A stretch of 64,000 bases of DNA, from contig CAJTLT010000001.1 in assembly GCA_910577375.1 (NCBI GenBank), positions 485,678-549,677 of the forward strand, written 5' to 3'. Of the stretch, positions 1-7,796 are shown in pieces. The notes under the pieces are model-generated. The model was not told the DNA's origin, made no database searches, and saw nothing but the letters and a program-made list of their open reading frames with translations. This DNA comes from an uncultured Christensenella sp. (lineage in GTDB: Bacteria; Bacillota; Clostridia; Christensenellales; Borkfalkiaceae). Each line of letters opens with the position of its first letter. Positions within the stretch are counted from its first letter, which is position 1. The translations under genes and the position numbers were made by a program.

Positions 1-351
1 AAAGAGCTTTCGGAAATATTTTCCGATTATAATTCCCCCATATTTGTTGCGGTTGACGAAGACGGAAACGTTGTCGGTTATGCGTTTTGTGTTTTCCAAC
101 GGCATATAAGCAGCGGTATTTTAAAAGAAACAAAAACATTATATATAGACGATTTTTGCGTGGAAGAAACTTTATGCGGACAACATATAGGTACCGACAT
201 TTACGAATATGTTTTGAAATTTGCCAAAGCCAACCGTTGTTATAACGTTACGTTAAACGTTTGGGCGTGCAATAAAACTGCAATTAAGTTTTATGAAAAA
301 CTCGGGCTTTTACCGCAAAAAATCACAATGGAAAAAATTTTGTCAAATTAA
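1..351 (+). CDS. GNAT family N-acetyltransferase, 5' end outside window
   Basis: The reading frame is open from base 1, so the real start lies upstream of the window; an internal GTG at 160 is not needed as a start. The visible 116 residues cover the C-terminal two thirds of a GNAT fold. A strand with GNVVGY leads into an acidic strand (YIDDFCV), then the acetyl-CoA pyrophosphate-binding loop region around CGQHIGTDIYEYV, and the end-of-domain signature NKTAIKFYEKLGL. Family members transfer acetyl from acetyl-CoA to an amine; the acceptor cannot be told from sequence. The gene runs towards plsY and the two share a terminator hairpin. Confidence 0.85.
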   Translation, partial: KELSEIFSDYNSPIFVAVDEDGNVVGYAFCVFQRHISSGILKETKTLYIDDFCVEETLCGQHIGTDIYEYVLKFAKANRCYNVTLNVWACNKTAIKFYEKLGLLPQKITMEKILSN

Positions 352-354
352 ATA

Positions 355-378
355 AGCGGACTTTTAAGTCCGCTTTTT
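355..378. terminator. Bidirectional intrinsic terminator between GNAT gene and plsY
   Basis: A 9-bp perfect stem (AGCGGACTT, 355-363, with its complement at 366-374) is followed by T-rich sequence on the plus strand and flanked by A/T-rich sequence on the other side. The plsY stop codon (364-366) lies inside the hairpin, so the element serves both converging genes. Confidence 0.75.
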
Positions 379-1089
379 ATTTTTATGTTTTCTGACCGAG
401 GTGTGATGTTCTTCCCCAGCGAGAAGTTTATATATATTTTTATGATGTGCGCCCCACGTTAAAACGTTTATTAAAAGTAAAATCATTAAAAGGCTTATTA
501 CCCAAAGATTTAAGAGTTCCGCCTGATATCTCAAAACAAAAACGACAGACTGGAAGATTGTTAAACCGGCAACCCCTATCAACGAGCCCATACTGCCCCA
601 TTCGGTTATTGCGATATAAGCGAGCACTCCGAACAAAAAGGCTACGCAAATCAAAAAGTACCACCATTCATCGCAAGCAAGTGCAAAAGAGAAAAGCCCC
701 ATAGTGGAAGCAATGCCTTTCCCTCCTTTAAACTTCATAGTTACGGGAAATATATGCCCGATAATTACAAATACTCCGCAAAAATAACGTATAAAATCAG
801 ATACGGCAATATTTGTTCCGGAAAAAATATAATCTTTGAAAATAACCCAACCGATTACCGCCGGAAGTCCGCCCTTTATAACGTCGCTGAAAAAATTTAT
901 CGCGCCTATCTTTAACCCGAAAGTACGGGTCATGTTCATTGTGCCCGGGTTGCCGCTGCCAACACTGCGTATATCGCTTTTTTTAAAATGCGAAATAAGC
1001 ACGGCAAAATTAAAACAGCCTATAAAATAGCATATAACCGCAATGAGGATAAGCCAGTACCAAAAATCGGAAAAAGCAATTTCTTTCAT
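364..1089 (-). CDS. plsY: Acyl-phosphate:glycerol-3-phosphate acyltransferase PlsY
   Basis: This integral membrane enzyme makes lysophosphatidic acid from acyl-phosphate (supplied by PlsX) and glycerol-3-phosphate, the first step of phospholipid synthesis. The family motifs are visible: SGNPGTMN at residues 45-52 (usual form SGNxGATN) and GHIFPVTMKFKGGKG at 111-125, plus a later glycine-rich loop near 168. At least five hydrophobic segments span the protein. The 241 residues exceed the usual ~200 because of a basic, His/Lys-rich C-terminal tail. The start overlaps the der stop as ATGA (1086-1089), so the two are translationally coupled. der-plsY is a common Firmicutes pair. Confidence 0.95.
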   Translation of the reverse strand: MKEIAFSDFWYWLILIAVICYFIGCFNFAVLISHFKKSDIRSVGSGNPGTMNMTRTFGLKIGAINFFSDVIKGGLPAVIGWVIFKDYIFSGTNIAVSDFIRYFCGVFVIIGHIFPVTMKFKGGKGIASTMGLFSFALACDEWWYFLICVAFLFGVLAYIAITEWGSMGSLIGVAGLTIFQSVVFVLRYQAELLNLWVISLLMILLLINVLTWGAHHKNIYKLLAGEEHHTSVRKHKNKKRT

Positions 1090-2393
1090 TGTTCGCCGTT
1101 CTCCCGCGCATAGATTTTTATCGGCGTACCCGAAAAATCAAAATTCTTTCTTATTACGTTTTCAAGAAATCTTTCGTAAGAAAAGTGCATCAGGTCTGCC
1201 GAGTTTACTTTTAAAACAAAAGTAGGCGGGGCAACTGCAACCTGCGAAGAATAATAAACTTTCATTCTTCTGCCGTTATATGACGGCGGTTCATTGGCGC
1301 GCACTGTATCGGAAATCAAATCGTTCAACGTGCCCGTGGGAACGCGGAAGTTAGAATGCGCGTAAACTTCGTCAATAAACGCAAAAATCTTTTCGGCTCG
1401 CTGACCCGTTTTTGCTGAAATATATAAGGATTTGAAATAATCCATAAATTTTAAGTCTTCTTTTAATTTTGCCTCAAACTTATTTATGGTGTTCGTATCT
1501 TTTTCAACCAAATCCCACTTATTCATAACGATAAGCGACGGCTTGCCTTGCTCGTGTACAAAACCTATAATTTTTGTATCCTGTTCGGTAAGCCCTTCCG
1601 TACTGTCTACAACCAAAAGGCAAACGTCGGCACGGCGCACCGCATCATAAGCGCGGAGCTGGGAATAGTATTCTATTTCGTCTTCTACCTTACTCTTTTT
1701 ACGTATACCCGCAGTATCGATTATGGTGTAATTTTTTCCGCCGTAGATTAATGCGGTATCGATAGCATCACGGGTAGTACCGGCAATATTAGTAACTATT
1801 GAACGCTCAAAGCCCAAGAGTCTGTTGACAAGGCTCGACTTGCCAGCGTTGGGCTTCCCGACAACCGCAATTTTAATGCTGTCGTCTTCTTTGCTTTCAA
1901 CCTTTTCAAACCAACTGACAGCCTCGTCCAAAACGTCGCCTATACCCGTTCCGTGTTCTGCGGATACCGCGTAAGGCTCGCCGAGACCGAGAGAATAAAA
2001 TTCAAATATTTTATCTTCGGAATAATTATCTATTTTGTTAACAACAAGGATTACAGGTTTTTTACTGCGGCGCAACATATCCGCCACATCGTAATCCGAA
2101 GTAGTCAAGCCCTCTCTTCCGTCAACGAAAAACAAAATAACCTGTGCGGTTTCAACCGCCACTTCCGCTTGTTTTTTCATTTCCCGCCACATAGTGTCTT
2201 CGGAGCGCATTTCAATGCCTCCCGTGTCCACTATGGAAAATATTTTGCCGCGCCATTCGCTGTCGGCATAAAGTCTGTCGCGCGTGACGCCCGGCTTATC
2301 TTCTGTTATAGAAATCTTTTTGCCGACAACCTTGTTGAAAAACGTGCTTTTGCCTACGTTCGGTCTGCCGACTATTGCAATCAACGGATTCAT
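1086..2393 (-). CDS. der: Ribosome biogenesis GTPase Der (EngA)
   Basis: A double GTPase needed for 50S ribosomal subunit maturation. The first G domain carries GRPNVGKS (9-16), PGVTRD, DTGG and NKID. The second carries GKPNAGKSS (179-187), GTTRDAID, DTAGIRKK and NKWD. The last ~85 residues form the KH-like domain unique to Der. Length (435) matches the family. It is the first gene of the der-plsY pair, with a short AT-rich gap and a stem-loop separating it from the membrane protein gene upstream. Confidence 0.97.
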   Translation of the reverse strand: MNPLIAIVGRPNVGKSTFFNKVVGKKISITEDKPGVTRDRLYADSEWRGKIFSIVDTGGIEMRSEDTMWREMKKQAEVAVETAQVILFFVDGREGLTTSDYDVADMLRRSKKPVILVVNKIDNYSEDKIFEFYSLGLGEPYAVSAEHGTGIGDVLDEAVSWFEKVESKEDDSIKIAVVGKPNAGKSSLVNRLLGFERSIVTNIAGTTRDAIDTALIYGGKNYTIIDTAGIRKKSKVEDEIEYYSQLRAYDAVRRADVCLLVVDSTEGLTEQDTKIIGFVHEQGKPSLIVMNKWDLVEKDTNTINKFEAKLKEDLKFMDYFKSLYISAKTGQRAEKIFAFIDEVYAHSNFRVPTGTLNDLISDTVRANEPPSYNGRRMKVYYSSQVAVAPPTFVLKVNSADLMHFSYERFLENVIRKNFDFSGTPIKIYARENGEQ

Positions 2394-2436
2394 AATAAAA
2401 ATATTATAGATTAATTGCTAAAAATTGTAAAGAAAA

Positions 2437-2462
2437 AAACTCCGTTTAAAAACGGAGTTTTA
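2437..2462 (-). terminator. Intrinsic terminator after the 110-residue membrane protein gene
   Basis: An 11-bp perfect stem (2437-2447 with 2450-2460) around CTCCG/CGGAG has a 2-base centre. On the minus strand it is followed by a T run (complement of the A tract at 2433-2439). It insulates the upstream gene from der. Confidence 0.8.
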
Positions 2463-2471
2463 GCACATAAA

Positions 2472-2804
2472 TTAAAATGCAAGATTAATTCCCACGAGTC
2501 CGAGTACGAGGAAAATAACCGCCACCCAGAAAAACGCTTTATAAACGCTGTTTTTACCGCGCACATATTTGTATGCGGGAAGGATTACAGCCACTAACAG
2601 AGCTATCTGCGAAACGGTATTGCATATACCGACTACCCTTGCAAGCAATCCCCATTGAACTCCGCATACTTTTAAAATACCCAAAACAAATGAAACGCAA
2701 GCTGCAAGCGCGGCTATAGCCAAGCCCCAGAACGCACAAAATTTGATGATATCGGAATTCGAAGTCGTAGAAGTTGTTGTGGTGGTTTTCTTTTTCTTTG
2801 CCAT
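2472..2804 (-). CDS. Small membrane protein of unknown function
   Basis: I do not recognise a family. The 110 residues begin with a Lys/Thr/Ser-rich cytosolic stretch (about residues 1-17), followed by three hydrophobic helices (roughly 22-45, 52-76, 88-108) with a short basic loop (YKYVRGKNSVYK) between the second and third. The start is supported by a strong AGGAG eight bases upstream and by a sigma-A promoter with a 17-bp spacer. It has its own promoter and its own terminator, so it is a single-gene unit between rluD and der. Confidence 0.75.
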   Translation of the reverse strand: MAKKKKTTTTTSTTSNSDIIKFCAFWGLAIAALAACVSFVLGILKVCGVQWGLLARVVGICNTVSQIALLVAVILPAYKYVRGKNSVYKAFFWVAVIFLVLGLVGINLAF

Positions 2805-2835
2805 AAAAATTACTCCTTGAATTTATTGCTTTTTA

Positions 2836-2864
2836 AGTATAACAACCGCAAATTTATTTTGCAA
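2836..2864 (-). promoter_or_regulatory. Sigma-A type promoter of the 110-residue membrane protein
   Basis: On the minus strand TTGCAA is followed after exactly 17 bases by TATACT, about 30 bases upstream of the start codon. Both boxes are within one or two bases of consensus. Confidence 0.7.
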
Positions 2865-2882
2865 GCATTGAAATAACGATTT

Positions 2883-3815
2883 TCAAATTTCGTTGAGCTT
2901 GTTTAATACATTTGAAAAATAATCGGGTAAAGGCGCTTCAAAAGTCAGTTTTTCGCCCAATTTCGGGTGAACTAATTCAAGACGCCACGCGTGCAACAGC
3001 TGCCCACCGAGCTTAAATTTCTGCTTTTTGACGCCGTAAACAGGGTCTCCGACTATCGGGTGTGCAAGATGCCTTGCGTGAACGCGTATCTGGTGCGTTC
3101 TGCCGGTATGCAAATCAAAACGGCAAAGAGTAAAATTTTCCCGATATCTTTTTAAAACCTTAAAATCTGTTATTGCTATTTTACCCTTTTCCGGAGAAAC
3201 TACCGCCATTTTTACTCTGTCTGCGGGGTCGCGACCAATATAGGTTGTTACGGTTCCGTAATCTTGCTTTAAGTTGCCTTCGAGCAGTGCAAGATATGTT
3301 CGTTTGCAAGTTTTTTCTTCTATCTGTTTTGAAAGGCTTAAATGAGCGGCGTCATTCTTAGCCACAACAAGCAAACCCGACGTATCTTTATCTATTCTGT
3401 GTACGATTCCAGGACGAATCACGCCGTTTATGCCGCTGAGCTTATCAAGCTTGTACAAAAGCGCGTTGACAAGGGTTCCGTCGACATTGCCGTTGCCCAT
3501 ATGCACCGTCATTCCCTGCGGCTTGTTTACCACGGCGATATCTTCGTCTTCATACACGATATCGACGGGAATATCTTCGGGTTTGGCGGAATATTCAACC
3601 GCATCCGGCAAATTAACGTTAACAATATCCCCCGCGGTTATCTGCTGTGACGGCTTTGCCTGCTTACCGCATATAACAACCAAACCGTTTTCAAACAGCT
3701 TTTTTACTGCCGAGCGAGTGAACCCTTCTAAATTTTCGCTTAAAAAAACGTCTGCGCGGGCATAATTTTCCCGCGCGTTTAATGTTTTATTATTCATTGT
3801 TTTTTTCTTCGCCAT
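2883..3815 (-). CDS. rluD: RluA/RluD family 23S rRNA pseudouridine synthase
   Basis: It converts specific uridines of 23S rRNA to pseudouridine. An N-terminal S4 RNA-binding domain (about 20-75) precedes the catalytic domain, whose signature HRIDKDTSG starts at residue 139; Asp142 is the expected nucleophile. The tail carries the GRTHQIRVH motif. The gene overlaps the end of lspA. Two starts are possible: ATG at 3815, or ATG at 3797, whose first bases overlap the lspA stop and which removes a six-residue Lys-rich prefix. I give the longer form without strong ribosome-site support. The lspA-rluD pairing matches the lspA-ylyB pair of Bacillus. Which uridines are modified is inferred from the family only. 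Confidence 0.92.
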   Translation of the reverse strand: MAKKKTMNNKTLNARENYARADVFLSENLEGFTRSAVKKLFENGLVVICGKQAKPSQQITAGDIVNVNLPDAVEYSAKPEDIPVDIVYEDEDIAVVNKPQGMTVHMGNGNVDGTLVNALLYKLDKLSGINGVIRPGIVHRIDKDTSGLLVVAKNDAAHLSLSKQIEEKTCKRTYLALLEGNLKQDYGTVTTYIGRDPADRVKMAVVSPEKGKIAITDFKVLKRYRENFTLCRFDLHTGRTHQIRVHARHLAHPIVGDPVYGVKKQKFKLGGQLLHAWRLELVHPKLGEKLTFEAPLPDYFSNVLNKLNEI

Positions 3816-4467
3816 CGGTGTTACTTTTTAACGTAACGTTATCGCTATTAATTTCTATATTCGTTCCGCTTTCAGCTTCCGCATTGACGTTATTGCGCTG
3901 TGCGTTTTCTTTATCTTCTTCCTCTTTGCGCGCTTGCTGTGCGGCTTTTGCGCGCTTTGTAAGCGGAAATACAGCCCAGTCGTTTAAAAACATCAAATCA
4001 AGCACGGCAAGAATTGCGCCTATAACAATCCAGAAATCGGCAAGATTGCAAAACGCGATACTTCCGAACATCCAAAGACCGAACCAGTCGCGCACGTAAT
4101 TGAAAGCAAGCCTATCCACAAGGTTGCCGACGGCTCCGCTGATTAAAAGGGAAACCGCTACTTTTAAAACAACATGTTTGTTAGGTAAAAATATAAAAGC
4201 AAAGATAAGAACGGCAAGCAACAGAAAAGTAAGCGTTATTAAAACAGGCTGACCTATTTCAGGGTGTTCGTCTAAAAAGCTGAACGCACAACCGGGGTTA
4301 TGAATACCGCTCTTTATAACTATAAAGTTCGGAATAATCACCGCGCTCCAGACAAACTGTTCTTCAAGGTATTTCGTTAGTAAGTCCGCAGCAATCAAAA
4401 CGGCGATTACAACCAGCAAAATGATGCTTAGCTTGCCGAATTGCGGTTTTAGCTTTTTCTTAAACAT
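3790..4467 (-). CDS. lspA: Lipoprotein signal peptidase (signal peptidase II) LspA
   Basis: An aspartyl membrane protease that removes signal peptides from diacylglyceryl-prolipoproteins; this window encodes at least five such substrates. Four hydrophobic helices are visible. Family motifs are NPGCAFSFLD (usual NxGAAFS, here with Cys), and the catalytic aspartates in VRDWFG and NLADFWI. I chose ATG 4467 because extending to the TTG at 4503 adds a non-hydrophobic, poorly supported prefix. The protein is unusually long (225 versus ~150-170) because of a ~60-residue charged, Asn/Glu-rich cytosolic tail after the last helix. It overlaps rluD downstream. Confidence 0.93.
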   Translation of the reverse strand: MFKKKLKPQFGKLSIILLVVIAVLIAADLLTKYLEEQFVWSAVIIPNFIVIKSGIHNPGCAFSFLDEHPEIGQPVLITLTFLLLAVLIFAFIFLPNKHVVLKVAVSLLISGAVGNLVDRLAFNYVRDWFGLWMFGSIAFCNLADFWIVIGAILAVLDLMFLNDWAVFPLTKRAKAAQQARKEEEDKENAQRNNVNAEAESGTNIEINSDNVTLKSNTDGEEKNNE

Positions 4468-4610
4468 ACTTAATATTTTAAATGAAACGCGGCTAAAAGT
4501 CAATTAAGTGCAAGTGAAAACAATGTGATTTTAAAATATATAGTATCAGACAGTAAAACATAAAGCGACAACGCGTTATTAGTACACAAACAACAAAATC
4601 ACATAAAAAA

Positions 4611-4636
4611 TGCGTCGGCCCGATATTGCCGACGCA
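4611..4636 (-). terminator. Intrinsic terminator after mazF
   Basis: The arms TGCGTCGGC (4611-4619) and GCCGACGCA (4628-4636) form a 9-bp GC-rich stem. An A tract at 4603-4610 gives a T run on the minus strand. It lies immediately after the mazF stop. Confidence 0.85.
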
Positions 4637-4639
4637 CAG

Positions 4640-4984
4640 TTATTTTGCAAAGCCGAGGCTGATTAAAATAGCTTTATCAACTTTTGACATAGTGCTTTCG
4701 TTCAGTTCGCCTATACGCTCTTTAAGTCTGCGCTTGTCGAGCGTGCGGATTTGTTCGAGAAGTATAACGGAATCCCTGACAAGCCCGTAAGACGACGGAA
4801 GTTCTATATGGGTTGGCAGCTTCGCTTTGTTGATTTTGCTTGTTACAGCCGCCGCTATCACCGTGGGGGAATATTTGTTCCCCACGTCGTTCTGAACCAC
4901 GAGAACGGGTCTTATTCCGCCCTGTTCGCTGCCTACGACGGGCGATAAATCGGCGTAGTAAAGTTCTCCGCGCTTAATCGTCAT
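4640..4984 (-). CDS. mazF: MazF/EndoA-type mRNA interferase toxin
   Basis: A PemK/MazF-fold endoribonuclease that cuts mRNA at short sequence motifs. Recognisable landmarks are RGELYYADLSPVVGSEQGG near the N-terminus, RPVLVVQND, the T-S-K-I strand, PTHIELP and the EQIRTLDKRRL segment; these include the conserved Arg and Thr of the active site. I start at ATG 4984, which has AGGA seven bases upstream; ATG 4996 would add four residues. No antitoxin gene lies in the 84 bases between it and the exchanger gene upstream, nor downstream, so it is an orphan here. In Bacillus the partner EndoAI is encoded directly upstream. It has its own terminator. Confidence 0.92.
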   Translation of the reverse strand: MTIKRGELYYADLSPVVGSEQGGIRPVLVVQNDVGNKYSPTVIAAAVTSKINKAKLPTHIELPSSYGLVRDSVILLEQIRTLDKRRLKERIGELNESTMSKVDKAILISLGFAK

Positions 4985-5068
4985 AATAGTCCTCACTCAG
5001 GCAGGGTATAATTTATTATATGTACTGCCTTACAATTATTGTTGACTGCAAGGCGGGATTTTATACTA

Positions 5069-6136
5069 TTAATAAAGCTTAAAAATATAGAGATTTAAAA
5101 ATATGAACACGTAATAAGCGACAAGACAAACCAGCAGAATTATACCCGCCGCTCTTGTAAGCGACTTCTGCTTTCCCCAGCTTGACGCAAATATCAGAAC
5201 AGCGGCAAACAAAGCGACTATTCCGCTTATTATACCTTCCGTTGTGAAAGCAAGACCGTTTGCTCCGGTACACAAAGCCCCCACGCCGCCGATTAAAAGT
5301 ATATTTGCGATATTACTGCCTATGATATTGCCGGTTGCAATTCCGACGTCGCCTTTACGCGCCGCCGATACGGAAGTAACCAGCTCAGGAAGGGAAGTAC
5401 CGAATGCAACAACAGTTAAAGCAACTATTTCTTCCGGAATATTGCACACGTCTTTTGCAATAAACGAGGACGAATTTACAACAAGCTGCGCTCCGCCGAC
5501 TACCATTCCCAACCCGACTATTGTTAAGATTATCAAGAACCAGACTTTTGATTTCAATTCCTCATACCCCGATTTGAACTTTTGCCATTTGCTTTGCGCG
5601 GATACCTGAGCGGCGTTATTGCCCTCAAAAGCAGTTGCGGTTGCCGTAGCTTCTTCAAGCCTGATTTTCGACTGCTTTTGCGCAAGGAAAATATTATAAG
5701 CCATAAACGCGAAATATAGGATTAAAAGTATCAATCCCTCCCACCAGGCAAACACATTATCGAAAGCGCCAAGCAAAACAAACAGCGCGCTTGATACGAT
5801 TAAAAACGGCAAATCGATAATACGGGTCGTTTTTTCGACAGGCAATTTGCATATAACAGCCGAAAGCCCGAGAATGAGAAAAATATTAATTATGTTGCTT
5901 CCGAGGATATTTCCCGTTATAAGCTCGCCCGAGCCGCCGAGCGCGTCGGTAACGGTTACGGCAAGTTCCGGCGCGGAAGTACCAAGCGCAACCACCGTTA
6001 CGCCGATTATGAACGTTGAAATTTTTAACTTTTTTGCTATACCCGCCGCGCCGTCGACAAAGAAGTCTGCGCCTTTAACGAGCAGAACAAAGCCCAAAAG
6101 CAACAAAAATACATTTAATACTATTTCACCTGCCAT
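5069..6136 (-). CDS. CaCA-family cation exchanger (YrbG-like), possibly a manganese exporter
   Basis: A membrane antiporter with two inverted alpha repeats: GTSAPELAVT followed by GNILGSNIINIFLI in the N-half, and FGTSLPELVTS followed by GNIIGSNIANILL in the C-half. Each half has about five hydrophobic helices, joined by a hydrophilic loop around residues 150-190. Such proteins usually exchange Ca2+ for Na+ or H+. The start is supported by GAGGT eight bases upstream. The 200-base leader has its own promoter, a structure I read as a manganese riboswitch and a terminator, which points to Mn2+ export rather than Ca2+ as the physiological role. Substrate is therefore inferred from regulation, not from the protein. 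Confidence 0.92.
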   Translation of the reverse strand: MAGEIVLNVFLLLLGFVLLVKGADFFVDGAAGIAKKLKISTFIIGVTVVALGTSAPELAVTVTDALGGSGELITGNILGSNIINIFLILGLSAVICKLPVEKTTRIIDLPFLIVSSALFVLLGAFDNVFAWWEGLILLILYFAFMAYNIFLAQKQSKIRLEEATATATAFEGNNAAQVSAQSKWQKFKSGYEELKSKVWFLIILTIVGLGMVVGGAQLVVNSSSFIAKDVCNIPEEIVALTVVAFGTSLPELVTSVSAARKGDVGIATGNIIGSNIANILLIGGVGALCTGANGLAFTTEGIISGIVALFAAVLIFASSWGKQKSLTRAAGIILLVCLVAYYVFIFLNLYIFKLY

Positions 6137-6210
6137 TTTTCTACCTCATTATAATTTTACTGCATATGCGCGCAAAAATTCGCGCGAGCTTCATTTTTCA
6201 GGTAAGCCGA

Positions 6211-6261
6211 AGTAAAAATATAAGACCTCCGACTTAAAATCACTTTTAAGCCGAAAGTCTT
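6211..6261 (-). terminator. Riboswitch-controlled terminator in the exchanger leader
   Basis: The minus-strand RNA forms an uninterrupted 18-bp hairpin (arms 6244-6261 and 6222-6239, some G-U pairs) with a GUGA loop, followed by AUAUUUUUA. Its upstream arm includes the CAAGACUUU end of the aptamer, so ligand-bound aptamer and terminator are mutually exclusive. Confidence 0.8.
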
Positions 6262-6338
6262 GTTCCTCAAAATAAGGGGCGACGGCACGATTTTCATCGG
6301 GGTCTGTTGCCGTAAGCCTTATAACTACTCCCTTTCAA
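6246..6338 (-). promoter_or_regulatory. Probable yybP-ykoY (Mn2+) riboswitch aptamer
   Basis: On the minus strand the leader begins AAAGGGAGUAG, the hallmark start of this family. It continues with a hairpin whose arms are ACGGCA and UGCCGU, then CGUCG, a short CCUU...GAGG helix, and ends in CAAGACUUU. These conserved blocks appear in the expected order around a compact multi-helix fold. Family members sense Mn2+ and turn on exporters by preventing termination. The call is from remembered consensus; a covariance search was not run. It begins only a few bases after the predicted transcription start. Confidence 0.72.
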
Positions 6339-6345
6339 CAGGTTA

Positions 6346-6374
6346 AATATACCAGATTAATTTTTTTCTGTCAA
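6346..6374 (-). promoter_or_regulatory. Sigma-A promoter driving the riboswitch and exchanger
   Basis: A perfect TTGACA, 17 bases, then TATATT on the minus strand. The -35 box lies inside the 3' end of the nnr gene, so the exchanger is transcribed separately from the tyrS operon. Confidence 0.8.
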
Positions 6375-7796
6375 GCGCATGACCGATAAATGCAGATTTT
6401 TTAAAATATCTTTAGCGGTTGCGCAGTATTCGGTTTTTTCTTCTGCGGCGATTTCAGCCGCAATGCCCAAAGTTTGTGCTGCGCACACAGCTCCGTCAAA
6501 CATATCAAGACCGCGGGCAAGCGTTCCGCAAAGATAGCCCGAAAGCATATCGCCGCTGCCGCCTTTTGCCAGCGCAGAACAACCGAAAGTGTTTATAACT
6601 GTTTTTTTGCCGTCGGTTATTATGCTTGACGCAGACTTCAACAGCACCGTCACATTAAATTCACTGGCAAAATTTTGCGCCGCATCAACAGGATTTTCAA
6701 CTATATTGCACAACGAAAGTTTTGTTAAACGTGAAAATTCTTTTATATGCGGAGTTATGATTACATTGCAATTTTTATTTTTTAAAATTTCCGCGCCGTA
6801 TTTTGCGAGTGTATTCAGCCCGTCGGCATCGATTATGAGCTTTCCTTTGTATTCACGCAAAAGTTTTTTTATAAGGATATAAAGTTCTTCACTGACGCCG
6901 CACCCCATTCCGACGGCTATTGCGTCGGACGAAATATCGGGTTCGCTCAAATAAATAATCTGCGGAAATTTATGAGCAAGCACTAATACGACCTTTTCGG
7001 GCGAGGAAAGTTTAACATACCCGCAGCCCGATTTTAACGCCGCTTCTGAGGCGAGCGCCGCCGCGCCGATATATCTATCACTGCCCGCAACGATATCCGC
7101 CGAACCGTAAGTTCCTTTATGTGAATTGCGTTTGCGCTTTGGATAAAAATGCTGATTGCCACCGCCATTAATCAGAGTGTAGTTTTCTTGCGGGCAAATT
7201 ATACCGATATCTTTTTTTATTATTTTTCCGCAGAAGTCGAGTCCGTCGTTAAGAAACATACCGACTTTATATTCCGCAACTGCAACAGTAAGATTTGCTT
7301 TAACGGCACACCCCATAACAAGCCCGTTGTCGCCGTTTAGCCCGCTTGGAATATCTGCCGAAACGACATAAGTGCCGGAATTATTGATTTTAACTATAAC
7401 GTCGGCAAACTCGCCCGAAACTTCGCGCGCAAGCCCTGTTCCGAATATGCAATCAACTATAATTGACCCGCATATAACACGCGAATAACCGCCTTTATAA
7501 CGTTCTTTTTCTCTTTTACAATCTTTTGACAGATTGCCTTCAAAAGCAAATATTCTAACGTTTAAACCGCGATTTATAAGCTCCTGCGCGCAAACATATC
7601 CGTCTCCGCCGTTATTCCCTACCCCGCAAACAACAAGTATTTGAAAAGCGTTAAGTTCGGTTGCTACTTTTTGCACTTCGTCGGCGATAGCAATACCCGC
7701 GCGGCGCATTAACTCTTCTGACGGAATACCTGCAGTATTAATAGTATATTCGTCGGCGATGCGCATTTGTGCGTTTGTGAGCGCTTTTTCTTTCAT
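6357..7796 (-). CDS. nnr: Bifunctional NAD(P)HX epimerase / ADP-dependent NAD(P)HX dehydratase
   Basis: It repairs hydrated NADH and NADPH. The N-terminal YjeF_N epimerase half (about 1-210) contains the GVGNNGGDGYVCAQEL loop. The C-terminal ribokinase-like dehydratase half (about 215-479) contains GKGTYGSADIVAGS-like and, near the end, AKGGSGDMLSGYL with the expected catalytic Asp. Length 479 fits the fused bacterial form. The start overlaps the birA stop in an ATGA (7793-7796). It is the last gene of the tyrS-yigZ-recX-birA-nnr run. Confidence 0.95.
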   Translation of the reverse strand: MKEKALTNAQMRIADEYTINTAGIPSEELMRRAGIAIADEVQKVATELNAFQILVVCGVGNNGGDGYVCAQELINRGLNVRIFAFEGNLSKDCKREKERYKGGYSRVICGSIIVDCIFGTGLAREVSGEFADVIVKINNSGTYVVSADIPSGLNGDNGLVMGCAVKANLTVAVAEYKVGMFLNDGLDFCGKIIKKDIGIICPQENYTLINGGGNQHFYPKRKRNSHKGTYGSADIVAGSDRYIGAAALASEAALKSGCGYVKLSSPEKVVLVLAHKFPQIIYLSEPDISSDAIAVGMGCGVSEELYILIKKLLREYKGKLIIDADGLNTLAKYGAEILKNKNCNVIITPHIKEFSRLTKLSLCNIVENPVDAAQNFASEFNVTVLLKSASSIITDGKKTVINTFGCSALAKGGSGDMLSGYLCGTLARGLDMFDGAVCAAQTLGIAAEIAAEEKTEYCATAKDILKNLHLSVMRLTEKN

